Assembly (NCBI GenBank): GCA_049965095.1
Contig: JBMFWR010000012.1
Coordinates: 1 to 20,739 of the forward strand
Direction of reading: 5' to 3'
DNA from: JAKAWW01 sp049965095
GTDB taxonomy: Archaea; Micrarchaeota; Micrarchaeia; Micrarchaeales; Micrarchaeaceae
DNA: 20,739 nt
Positions 1 through 6,140 of the stretch are shown here, piece by piece (within the stretch, counting starts at the first letter, position 1; the number at the start of each line of letters is the position of its first letter). The notes under the pieces are model-generated. The model saw only the letters and a list, made by a program, of their open reading frames with translations. It had not been told where the DNA came from and made no database searches. The translations under genes were made by a program, and so were the position numbers.

Positions 1-79
1 CATCTAATCCCTTTGATATAATATAGTCTGTCAACATTTACATACCTATGTGTTTGTCTAATCCGCATTCATCCCACAA
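1..79. other. Left edge, no gene inside the window
   Basis: All plus-strand frames close quickly here. On the minus strand an ATG sits exactly at positions 3 to 1, preceded by an AT-rich TATA-like stretch (16-27, centred about 20 nt upstream). A minus-strand gene could begin at the window edge, but nothing of its protein is visible. Confidence 0.3.
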
Positions 80-1015
80 TTAAGATCGTGGGCTTTCTGC
101 TAAGCATTCTGTAAGCCAATCCCTGTGCTTTTTCGTTCTGCCGTGGACTACATCCTGGTAAGCTTTGGAAAGCAGCTTTGTATTTTCTCCTTGTTCGCCA
201 TTGCCTATTTTTATGCCGTCTATGTTGATTATAGGAGTTATCTCTGCAGCTGTGCCTGAGAAGAAAACCTCATTTGCAATGTAGAGCTCTTCCTTGTGCA
301 CTTCCCTTTCTTCTGTTTCTATATTGAGTTCATGCGCAAGCTTGAGTATTGTATCCCTTGTTATGCCCATCAATATTGCGGAACCCCTGTCTGGAGTCAC
401 AAGCTTTCCGTCTTCTACTAGGAATATGTTTTCCGCAGCGCCCTCTGCAACAGAGCCGTTTGAGGTTGTCATTATGGCTTCGTCAAACCCTGAAGCCCGT
501 GCTTCTGCGCTTGCTATTATAGAATTTAGGTAGTTTCCGCTTGCTTTTGCTTCTATCGGCAATACGTCAGACCTCAGTCTGTGCCATGAAGAGACTTTGC
601 AAGTTATGCCTTTGCTTGATTCGAAATATTTGCCGAAAGGAACGGCAGCTATGAAGATGCTTACCTCCTTGCCTTTTGTGTTTACCCCTATGCTGTCGTC
701 ATTGTAGAATGCAAAAGGTCTTATGTAGGTTTGCTTTATTCCATTTTTCCTTACGACTTCTACTATGGCTTGTTCTATCTCCTTGCCGCTTGCATGCAGG
801 TCCATGGAATAGATCTTCGCGGTCCTAAGAAACCTCTCTACATGCTCGTGCAGCCTGAATATTGCTGCGCCTTCCTCTGTTTCGTATGATCTTATCCCTT
901 CGAATATGCCGCTTCCGTACTGCAAGGAGTGTGTAAGTATGGGCACTTTAGCATCTTTGTAGCTTACAATCTTGCCATCCAGCCAGACACTAAGTTTTTC
1001 ATATTTGCTTTCCAT
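80..1015 (-). CDS. ilvE: Branched-chain amino acid aminotransferase (fold-type IV PLP enzyme)
   Basis: Cytosolic enzyme for the reversible transamination of leucine, isoleucine and valine with 2-oxoglutarate. It is the last step of branched-chain amino acid synthesis and the first of their breakdown. Hallmarks seen: WLDGK near the start, the HSLQYGSGIFEGIR block, the PLP lysine in EAKASGNYLNS (Lys157 from the start used here), the SNGSVAEGAAENIF cofactor block, and a YQDVVHGR end typical of IlvE. At 311 aa it is normal length for the family. The open frame extends to an ATG at 1039, but a TATA-like element at 1042-1052 is centred about 32 nt upstream of the ATG at 1015. That leaves a leader of only a few nucleotides and makes 1039 too close to the promoter. 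It lies 40 nt behind the MFS gene and probably has its own promoter. D-amino acid or aromatic specificity cannot be excluded from sequence. Confidence 0.93.
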   Translation of the reverse strand: MESKYEKLSVWLDGKIVSYKDAKVPILTHSLQYGSGIFEGIRSYETEEGAAIFRLHEHVERFLRTAKIYSMDLHASGKEIEQAIVEVVRKNGIKQTYIRPFAFYNDDSIGVNTKGKEVSIFIAAVPFGKYFESSKGITCKVSSWHRLRSDVLPIEAKASGNYLNSIIASAEARASGFDEAIMTTSNGSVAEGAAENIFLVEDGKLVTPDRGSAILMGITRDTILKLAHELNIETEEREVHKEELYIANEVFFSGTAAEITPIINIDGIKIGNGEQGENTKLLSKAYQDVVHGRTKKHRDWLTECLAESPRS

Positions 1016-1041
1016 CTCAACCACACTTAAGATTATCATGG

Positions 1042-1052
1042 AAATATAATAA
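1042..1052 (-). promoter_or_regulatory. TATA-like element of ilvE
   Basis: On the minus strand this reads as an AT-only TTATTATATTT stretch. It is centred about 32 nt upstream of the ATG at 1015, so transcription would start just before that codon. It supports the shorter start. Confidence 0.5.
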
Positions 1053-1055
1053 AGC

Positions 1056-2744
1056 TTACTGCTTTGAATTTCTTGTATTTGAGGTTATGCCGTTGTTTTC
1101 CTCATAAACGTATCTTTTGCCCCTTAACGCAGATAGCACGGCTCCTATTATGACTAGGAAAACCGATATGTATAAAGAAGCCCTAAGGCCCTGTATGAAT
1201 GATGGCCCTAATATGGTTGGCAGAAACGTTCTTGATTTGAGCACTTTTGCCGCAGAGCTTGGCAGCGAGCTTGCCAATGTTTTTGGCAATGCCGCCAGCG
1301 GGTCGACACCTAGGAATGCGCCGAAAAGTAGCCCGGAAGGTGGTATCTGTGCCAATAACTGCGCGGTGCTTTGTGGTATACCCTGCTGCACCGCTGAACT
1401 GTACATCGCGCCAGGCACGTTGAGCGTAAATACCGTTATTGTGACCGAAAAGAATATCGCCATGCTTATGCTGCTTCCTATGTTGCTTAGCGTCATCCTC
1501 ATCCCGTTTCCTGTGCCTCTGTCTTTTGGCGGCAGCGAATTCATTATAGAGGTAGTATTTGGAGAGGCAAAAAGCCCGTTGCCTATGCCATTAAGGAATA
1601 GGATTGATTCGAAAGCCAAGGCGTTGAAATTATATGGCAGCAATGTGAGCAGGAAGAGCGACAGGGCTATTATAACCATGCCTGTTGTGGCAAATACCCT
1701 TGCTCCGTATCTATCTGTAAGCCATCCGCTTATCGGCCCCATGATGACCATTCCGAACATCATTGCAAGCATGTAAATCCCTGCCCAAAGAGGGGTTTCA
1801 TTGTAAGGTATCCCGTGCAAAGGCAGGTATATGCCTTGTAGCCATATTGCAATAAGGAACATCGATGCACCTCTTGCCAGCGAAGAAAGCAGAAGGCTAA
1901 GATTTCCAAATGCAAAAGGCCTCACCTTGAAAAGGCGCAGGTTGAACAGCGGATCTTTCGTCCTAAGCTCTATTATAACAAATGCGACTATGGAAAGAAT
2001 TGCTGCGGCAAAAGCGCCCAGAACCCAAGGGTTTGCCCAGCCAAGCTGCGAATTATTGTAAGGTGCAAGCACATAGGTGAAGCCCACAGATGCGAGAATC
2101 AAGCCAAGCGCCAGGGTAATGTTGCCAATATAATCGAGATGCATTGCCTTTTTCTCGTAGCGCCGATCTAGCTTGTAAATTGACCATAGCGCCCCGGCAA
2201 GTGCAAAAGGCACGCTCATTATGAATATGAGATGCCAGTCATAAGATGCAAGCAATCCTCCAGCAATTAGGCCAAGCAGCATGCCCACGATAAGCGCAAC
2301 CTGATTCAGTCCCAGAGCCTTGCCGCGCTCGCTTGGCGGAAATGCATCGGTAAGCAATGCGGTGCTGTTGACCATGAGGAAGCCTCCTCCTATTGCCTGT
2401 ACAAACCTGAAAAGGATAAGCAGCGTTGCGCCGTTGTTGCCTATGCCGTTCGGTATTATAGAAAGAAGGATTGAAGCCACAGTGAAGATTACAAAGCCCC
2501 ATGTGTACATTCTCGCTCTTCCATAAATGTCGGATATCCTGCCAAACGTGACCAGCACCGTGGCAAGCACAATGCTGTAGCCCATCAGCACCCATAGCAG
2601 GTATGTGAACTCGCCTGGTGCAAAAGGGTTAATGCCCAAGCCCCTAAATATTGCCGGCAGGGAGATCATGACAACATTCATGTTGAGGGAAGACATTATC
2701 ACTCCAAGCGTGGTATTGGTAAGCACAGTATACTTGTATTGCAT
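1056..2744 (-). CDS. MFS multidrug exporter, DHA2 (14-TM, EmrB/QacA-like) family
   Basis: Inner-membrane proton-coupled efflux pump of the major facilitator superfamily. The 562 aa length and the number of hydrophobic segments fit the 14-helix DHA2 subfamily. Seen directly: a short N-terminus leading into TM1, the loop 2-3 motif GRISDIYGRARMY (MFS motif A), an arginine-containing LILFRFVQAIGGGF in TM4 (motif B position), and PPSERGKALGLNQVALIVGMLLG (shown as two joined blocks, about residues 136-158), which resembles the antiporter motif C region. A second motif A-like loop occurs at GPISGWLTDRYGAR. The long segment between the late helices (about residues 445-510) is Pro/Ser/Ala-rich and probably extracytoplasmic. 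Substrate unknown; in such genomes these are usually drug, acid or solvent exporters. The start ATG at 2744 has no Shine-Dalgarno, and a TATA-like element at 2778-2785 predicts a leader of about 12 nt. Confidence 0.88.
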   Translation of the reverse strand: MQYKYTVLTNTTLGVIMSSLNMNVVMISLPAIFRGLGINPFAPGEFTYLLWVLMGYSIVLATVLVTFGRISDIYGRARMYTWGFVIFTVASILLSIIPNGIGNNGATLLILFRFVQAIGGGFLMVNSTALLTDAFPPSERGKALGLNQVALIVGMLLGLIAGGLLASYDWHLIFIMSVPFALAGALWSIYKLDRRYEKKAMHLDYIGNITLALGLILASVGFTYVLAPYNNSQLGWANPWVLGAFAAAILSIVAFVIIELRTKDPLFNLRLFKVRPFAFGNLSLLLSSLARGASMFLIAIWLQGIYLPLHGIPYNETPLWAGIYMLAMMFGMVIMGPISGWLTDRYGARVFATTGMVIIALSLFLLTLLPYNFNALAFESILFLNGIGNGLFASPNTTSIMNSLPPKDRGTGNGMRMTLSNIGSSISMAIFFSVTITVFTLNVPGAMYSSAVQQGIPQSTAQLLAQIPPSGLLFGAFLGVDPLAALPKTLASSLPSSAAKVLKSRTFLPTILGPSFIQGLRASLYISVFLVIIGAVLSALRGKRYVYEENNGITSNTRNSKQ

Positions 2745-2777
2745 TCAATCACAATTTGCCATTGCTTGGACGAGCGC

Positions 2778-2785
2778 TTTTATAT
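2778..2785 (-). promoter_or_regulatory. TATA-like element of the MFS gene
   Basis: The minus-strand AATATAAA overlaps the stop codon of the VIT1 gene. It is centred about 38 nt upstream of the MFS start, predicting a leader of about 12 nt. The exporter may therefore be transcribed independently of the metal-transport genes. Confidence 0.4.
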
Positions 2786-3730
2786 TGTAATGTGCAATAT
2801 GCTTCTGGCATATGCCCCTAGTGCCATAGTGACAAAAGCACTCCCTATCGATATGACAAGGGTTTTTGCAACATTCCTCTTTACTGAAATATTACTTATT
2901 ACTGCTATGATGGTAGCGATAAGCACAAGCACTAAGCCCGTAAACAGTATGGCAAGTGCTATTCCTTCATAACTGCCAAATCCAAGTATGAATGGCAGCA
3001 AGGGAAAAATCGAGCCTATAACATAAGCACCTCCAACGTAAAATGCAGATGATCTGGCGCCTCTTTTTTTATTTGCTTGTACTTTGCCTATGTGTGTTTC
3101 GTAAGATGTTGAAAGATATGCGCTTCCGCTCATCGAAAGCGTGCCTGAAAGTGCAATTATAATGCCTCCCATCAAAATGAGAGTTGGAGTTTGCAGTGCT
3201 GCGCCCAAGCCCGCTATTGCAGCAAGAACCTCTACGAGCCCGTCATTCATGCCTATCATGATGTCTCTTATGTTCCTGAGTATGGAATTATATTCTATTA
3301 TCTTGTTCTTTAGCGGCGTTTCATTTTTTATCTCATCTTTTATGATCATTTTTACTATCTGTTTTTCCTTTCTTGAAAGTTCAACGTGCTTCTCAACCTC
3401 GCTGAACTTTTTCTCTAATTGATCTTCAAAGGTTTCCATCGCCTTTACCGCGAGTATTAACCCTATAAGGTCGCGCAGCACAAGTATTGCGAAAACGAAA
3501 AGCTTTGAAATGCGTTTTGGTAGCTTTATGCCATCTATTTCTATTATCCTGGCCCACATCATTGCATGTTTTTCTTCCGTGTTGGAGAGCCTCTCAAGTA
3601 TGTACTTGAGGTCTTTGTTCTTCTCTTTTGCCGCCAAATCCTTGAAAATAAGATGGTGCATCCTCTCCGTTTTGTATAATCCTACAAGATACCTTTTTTT
3701 CCTGCTTTCATCTCTGCTCTTGTCCAGCAA
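2780..3730 (-). CDS. Er-VIT1-type ferrous iron/manganese transporter (ferritin-like domain fused to VIT1/CCC1)
   Basis: Membrane transporter of the VIT1/CCC1 family, which moves Fe2+ or Mn2+ out of the cytosol, here fused to an N-terminal ferritin-like (erythrin) domain. Residues about 10-140 are helical and hold carboxylate/His pairs typical of a di-iron or metal-sensing four-helix bundle: Glu22 with His25/His26, Glu52-Glu53 with His55 (EEKH), Glu99 and Glu102, Glu133 and Glu137. From about 155 the VIT domain begins with RDIMIGMNDGLVEVLAA, the family hallmark, followed by SGTLSMSGSAYLS and further hydrophobic helices (about five in total). The reading frame opens with TTG at 3730. The next ATG (3661) would remove helix 1 and its Glu22, so the TTG start is preferred. 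The gene begins 4 nt after the PadR stop, which argues strongly for co-transcription with the two regulators. The exact metal cannot be read from sequence. Confidence 0.85.
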   Translation of the reverse strand: MLDKSRDESRKKRYLVGLYKTERMHHLIFKDLAAKEKNKDLKYILERLSNTEEKHAMMWARIIEIDGIKLPKRISKLFVFAILVLRDLIGLILAVKAMETFEDQLEKKFSEVEKHVELSRKEKQIVKMIIKDEIKNETPLKNKIIEYNSILRNIRDIMIGMNDGLVEVLAAIAGLGAALQTPTLILMGGIIIALSGTLSMSGSAYLSTSYETHIGKVQANKKRGARSSAFYVGGAYVIGSIFPLLPFILGFGSYEGIALAILFTGLVLVLIATIIAVISNISVKRNVAKTLVISIGSAFVTMALGAYARSILHITI

Positions 3731-3734
3731 GCTA

Positions 3735-4166
3735 TCAGCCTATCAAGTTTTGAAGCTTTTTTGAAAGCTCTTTTATCCTACCTGCAAAAGGTGTAAGGCC
3801 GTTTTTTTGACCTTTCGCTATACTCTCAAGGTTCGCAATGCTTTCAGCTACTGCTTGTATAGCGTCGCTTATCTCGGTTGGCAATACGCTGTCAAAATAC
3901 TTCTTTGTAAGCTCGTACTTGTTGTCCTGCCTTCTTGACACAATGCCCTCTGATTTGAGCATTTCTAGCAGGGGATAGATTGCCCCTGGCGAGGGATTCC
4001 ACCAACCGTTGCTCATCTCGTAAAGCCTGTCCATTATCTCTGCGCCGTTCATGGGCTTTTCCTTGAGCAGCTCTATTACCATGGGCCTTAGCCAGCCCCG
4101 CCTGCCAAAGGCAATTCGAGGCCTGCCCATAAAGTGCATATGGTGCATTCCTGGCCCGTTATTCAT
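3735..4166 (-). CDS. PadR family transcriptional regulator with Met/His-rich N-terminus
   Basis: DNA-binding repressor of the PadR family, probably a dimer. A winged helix covers about residues 25-100 and carries the PadR signature PSPGAIYPLLEMLKSEGIV followed by a wing ending in KYELTKKY. The C-terminal helix (about 105-143) would be the dimerisation helix. The first 25 residues are unusual: MNNGPGMHHMHFMG is rich in His and Met, then a basic GRRGWLRP stretch leads into helix 1. In the E. coli PadR member YqjI a His/Cys-rich N-terminal extension confers metal control over a ferric reductase gene, so a metal-sensing role is plausible here, though only inferred. It overlaps the upstream winged-helix gene by 8 nt and the VIT1 transporter starts 4 nt downstream. 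Possible targets are its own operon and the dyad at 4564-4592. Confidence 0.88.
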   Translation of the reverse strand: MNNGPGMHHMHFMGRPRIAFGRRGWLRPMVIELLKEKPMNGAEIMDRLYEMSNGWWNPSPGAIYPLLEMLKSEGIVSRRQDNKYELTKKYFDSVLPTEISDAIQAVAESIANLESIAKGQKNGLTPFAGRIKELSKKLQNLIG

Positions 4167-4548
4167 TCAACCACTTTTTACCGTATTCTGTCATCTCATA
4201 CCTGTTATCGCTGGTTTTCTTTATAAATCCATTGTATTCAAGCCACTTTAGCTGTGTTTCAAGCACATCGTTGTACTGCCCGAACCATCCTGTTATCTTG
4301 TTTTCAATTGCGCTTTTTATCTCATCGGTGCTCAATGTTTTATTTTGAAGCTCTTCCAGTATTGCAGATTTTATCCTGGGACCGAAACCGGCTCCGTTGC
4401 CCATGAAATTCCTTCTGCCATATCCTATGTTGCTGCCCATTCCATTGCCCATGAAATTCATTCTACCGTATCCCATGCAATTTCTACCGCGCATCATGTT
4501 GCCGCGTCTGCCATAGCGCATTCCCCAAAAATTCTCTTCGTCGTTCAT
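4159..4548 (-). CDS. Winged-helix (PadR-like) protein with Gly/Met/Arg-rich tandem-repeat N-terminus
   Basis: A 129 aa protein. The N-terminal half has low complexity and is rich in Gly, Met, Arg, Asn and Tyr, with one Cys. It contains two copies of a 13-residue unit, GYGR(M/R)NFMGNG(M/A)G, spaced 16 residues apart. The C-terminal half (PRIKSAILEELQNKT onward) is a winged helix whose LETQLKWLEYNGFIKK, then NRYEMTEYGKKWL, matches the recognition-helix/wing pattern of PadR-like proteins, although the canonical SPGxIYP motif is replaced (GWFGQYNDVLE). The frame opens at a GTG (4557), but the ATG at 4548 is preferred. It is first in a run with the PadR gene (8 nt overlap) and the VIT1 transporter. 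The low-complexity arm could bind metal, nucleic acid or the partner regulator; none of this is shown. I do not know a named family for the whole protein. Confidence 0.75.
   Translation of the reverse strand: MNDEENFWGMRYGRRGNMMRGRNCMGYGRMNFMGNGMGSNIGYGRRNFMGNGAGFGPRIKSAILEELQNKTLSTDEIKSAIENKITGWFGQYNDVLETQLKWLEYNGFIKKTSDNRYEMTEYGKKWLNE
4387..4473 (-). repeat. Tandem 48-bp-spaced coding repeat in the regulator N-terminus
   Basis: Two near-identical 39-bp units lie at 4435-4473 and 4387-4425. They encode GYGRMNFMGNGMG and GYGRRNFMGNGAG. A shared run reading cccatgaaattc on the plus strand is visible in both. The spacing is a multiple of three, so the repeat keeps the frame. Confidence 0.8.
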
Positions 4549-4563
4549 TTTTATCACTTTACT

Positions 4564-4592
4564 TATCTAATATCTAATAATTGATATTGATA
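4564..4592. promoter_or_regulatory. Dyad-symmetric operator candidate in front of the metal regulator operon
   Basis: Two TATCTAA units are followed by the opposing units AATTGATA and TTGATA. Around position 4578 about 13 base pairs can form, interrupted by two single unpaired bases. The dyad begins just downstream of the TATA box at 4599-4606 and covers the predicted transcription start (about 4577). A protein bound here would block initiation, as expected for an autorepressor such as the PadR-like proteins encoded next. Confidence 0.55.
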
Positions 4593-4598
4593 AACAAA

Positions 4599-4606
4599 TA
4601 TTTATA
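4599..4606 (-). promoter_or_regulatory. TATA box (TATAAATA) with purine-rich BRE of the regulator/VIT1 operon
   Basis: The minus strand reads GGAAAGG followed by TATAAATA, a good archaeal BRE/TATA pair. Its centre is about 55 nt upstream of the ATG at 4548. Initiation would fall near 4577, giving a leader of about 30 nt. Confidence 0.65.
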
Positions 4607-4640
4607 CCTTTCCTTTTGGGTTTTCAAGGCATAGGAGCAG

Positions 4641-5105
4641 TTACTTTACATATCCTGTTTCTATAATGTCCTTAAGCACGTCTATCAAATATGTGGCATT
4701 TTTTATTATGTCGCTTTCCGTTATTATACCTATGATACTACTTGATTCATCAACAACGCAAAGCTTCTTGATGTGCTTTTCTGCCATCAGCTTTGCAGCC
4801 TCTTCAAGTGTCATGTCCTTGCTTATCGTTACAACGGGGTTCGTCATGATGTGCTTGGCTTTGGCAAAAAGCAGGTTTCTTTTCCTTGCAAGCAGTTTCC
4901 TTATTATGTCCCTTTCGGTAACCATGCCAAGGGGCTTGTTGCTCTTGTCTGCGACTATTACTGAATTAATATTATGAGTGCTCATCTTAATTGCAATGTC
5001 TTTTATGCTTTCGTCTAGCGAAGCAGTTATCACTGGCGCGCTCATTATCTCGCCGACTCTCACAGAATTGCTTGCTGTGTACATAATATCACATGGAATG
5101 CTCAT
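4641..5105 (-). CDS. Two-CBS-domain protein
   Basis: A stand-alone pair of CBS domains (154 aa). CBS1 spans about residues 20-80 (VGEIMSAPVITASLDESI through KPLGMVTERDIIRKLL) and CBS2 about 86-148 (AKHIMTNPVVTISKDMT through SIIGIITESDIIKNA). Both end in the G-[IV]-[VI]-T-E-[RS]-D-I-I signature that contacts adenosine nucleotides. Such proteins form dimers that sense AMP, ADP, ATP or SAM and modulate partner enzymes; the partner is not evident here. The start at ATG 5105 is the furthest upstream, and an internal ATG (5084) would also keep both domains. An AT-rich TTTAAAGC element near 5128-5135 would give a nearly leaderless message. The 3' end is 83 nt upstream of the metal-regulator operon start, which has its own promoter, so the two are probably separate units. 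Confidence 0.88.
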   Translation of the reverse strand: MSIPCDIMYTASNSVRVGEIMSAPVITASLDESIKDIAIKMSTHNINSVIVADKSNKPLGMVTERDIIRKLLARKRNLLFAKAKHIMTNPVVTISKDMTLEEAAKLMAEKHIKKLCVVDESSSIIGIITESDIIKNATYLIDVLKDIIETGYVK

Positions 5106-5157
5106 CAGCAGCTTTTAATTTTTATGCTTTAAAGCGTGTATGACAATAAAAGCGCCC

Positions 5158-5970
5158 TTAGCCGCTATAAAGGAAGCAGAATGTGGCGTTTTTCTTTAAG
5201 CCCTCATCGCTTCTCAATACCCACTTGCTGTTCGCATAAACGTTTGCGCGCAATTCCTTTGCCCTCTCCATTACCACATTTTTCTCTTTTGCATTTATGC
5301 TTTTCAAGTCAAACGTTTTAATCATCTCTTCAATAATCATTCTCTTTAGCGTCTGCGTATCAAGGCTTGAGAATTCTTTCACGTAAGGCAGCGATGATAT
5401 CCTCTCAAAATCTCCTTCGCGGAGTACAAGCCTTTGCTTTATGAATTCTGCATCCCATTTGTCAATTGCAATAACACCGTGATAAATGAAAGACTTGGCA
5501 GAAAGATGCTGCGCATGCCCCACAATCGGTTTACCGTCTACAGTTACGCTGTAAACGTCGCCAAGCGCCATTCTGTCGCTTCCAAGCCCTGTAACTTTTT
5601 TTAGCGCTTCAAGTATATGGGTACCAAGCACGTTGTGCAGGATGTTGGGGTTGCTCAACATGCTGCCTTTTGATTCGCCTTCTATCAAATCTATAGAACC
5701 TTCAATTGAATATGAAAGGGTGTTGCTACCAAGGAATATAGGCTTGCCTCCTGTTATCCTCCTTGATATTTCTATCTTTTCATCAGAGCCTTTTATGACA
5801 GAAGGATGATCCGATATCGAAAGCACAATGGCATTGCGCGGAGTATCATAGAATCTTAGGAAAGTATGTCCTGTAGCTGCCGCTATACCTTCAAGCACCT
5901 CATCAACCGCCATGTTTGTTGCTGCTTCCTCTGTATCATAACCAAAATATAATGCTTCAAGATTTCCCAT
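5158..5970 (-). CDS. Lipoate/biotin protein ligase A family protein
   Basis: Member of the LplA/LipM/BirA-type fold, which attaches or transfers lipoyl or octanoyl groups to 2-oxoacid dehydrogenase E2 or GcvH. Seen: NMAVDEVL near the start (family N-A-x-D-E), ISRRITGGKPIFLGSNTLSYSI (the RRxTGG loop), VDGKPIVGHAQ (the site of the catalytic lysine, cf. GKKIxGxAQ in LplA) and YHGVIAIDKWD (HG-[TV]-hydrophobic-D). Deviations: the usual third Gly and the His of RRxTGGGxxxH are replaced by Lys and Leu, and the ND of the RxNDxxV motif is not obvious. The substrate is therefore uncertain. The frame opens with TTG at 5979, but ATG at 5970 is preferred because it starts at MGNLEALYF. A 47-codon open frame ends 5 nt upstream. 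No separate LplB-type accessory domain was recognised nearby. Confidence 0.75.
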   Translation of the reverse strand: MGNLEALYFGYDTEEAATNMAVDEVLEGIAAATGHTFLRFYDTPRNAIVLSISDHPSVIKGSDEKIEISRRITGGKPIFLGSNTLSYSIEGSIDLIEGESKGSMLSNPNILHNVLGTHILEALKKVTGLGSDRMALGDVYSVTVDGKPIVGHAQHLSAKSFIYHGVIAIDKWDAEFIKQRLVLREGDFERISSLPYVKEFSSLDTQTLKRMIIEEMIKTFDLKSINAKEKNVVMERAKELRANVYANSKWVLRSDEGLKKNATFCFLYSG

Positions 5971-5975
5971 TTTTA

Positions 5976-6119
5976 TCAAGAGGAATAGTTTTTCAAAATA
6001 TAAAAATGCGATGCATTGCTGTTATCCTCTCTTATACACTTTTTGTCAAAGCTTTCCACAATCTTAAGCTTTTCGAGATCGTTTATCAATTCGTCAAGCG
6101 TATTGCCATCTGGTATATG
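5976..6119 (-). pseudogene. 47-codon coding-like frame without ATG; possible winged-helix remnant or non-ATG small gene
   Basis: An uninterrupted frame lies between ribA and lplA, bounded upstream by TGA (6122-6120) and ending with TGA at 5978-5976, 5 nt before the lplA ATG. It reads HIPDGNTLDELINDLEKL and continues KIVESFDKKCIRED up to HFYILKNYSS. This resembles the recognition-helix and wing part of a winged-helix domain (helix with DLEKL, then a charged turn, then YIL). No in-frame ATG exists; TTG and GTG codons inside the frame could serve only for a shorter product. It could be a degraded regulator, a small gene with a rare start, or chance. No family assignment is made. Confidence 0.3.
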
Positions 6120-6140
6120 TCAGAGCTAATGTTATGATGC

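Noticed and set aside
1117..1776. Long plus-strand open frame (219 codons) opposite the MFS gene
   Set aside because: It is antisense to a clear membrane transporter. Its Met/Pro/Ile/Ser-rich sequence is what reverse-complemented hydrophobic codons give, and no domain is recognisable.
5976..6119. The orphan frame as LplB, the small accessory subunit of split archaeal lipoate ligases
   Set aside because: It is about half the expected length and shows no resemblance to the accessory domain; it looks more like part of a winged helix.
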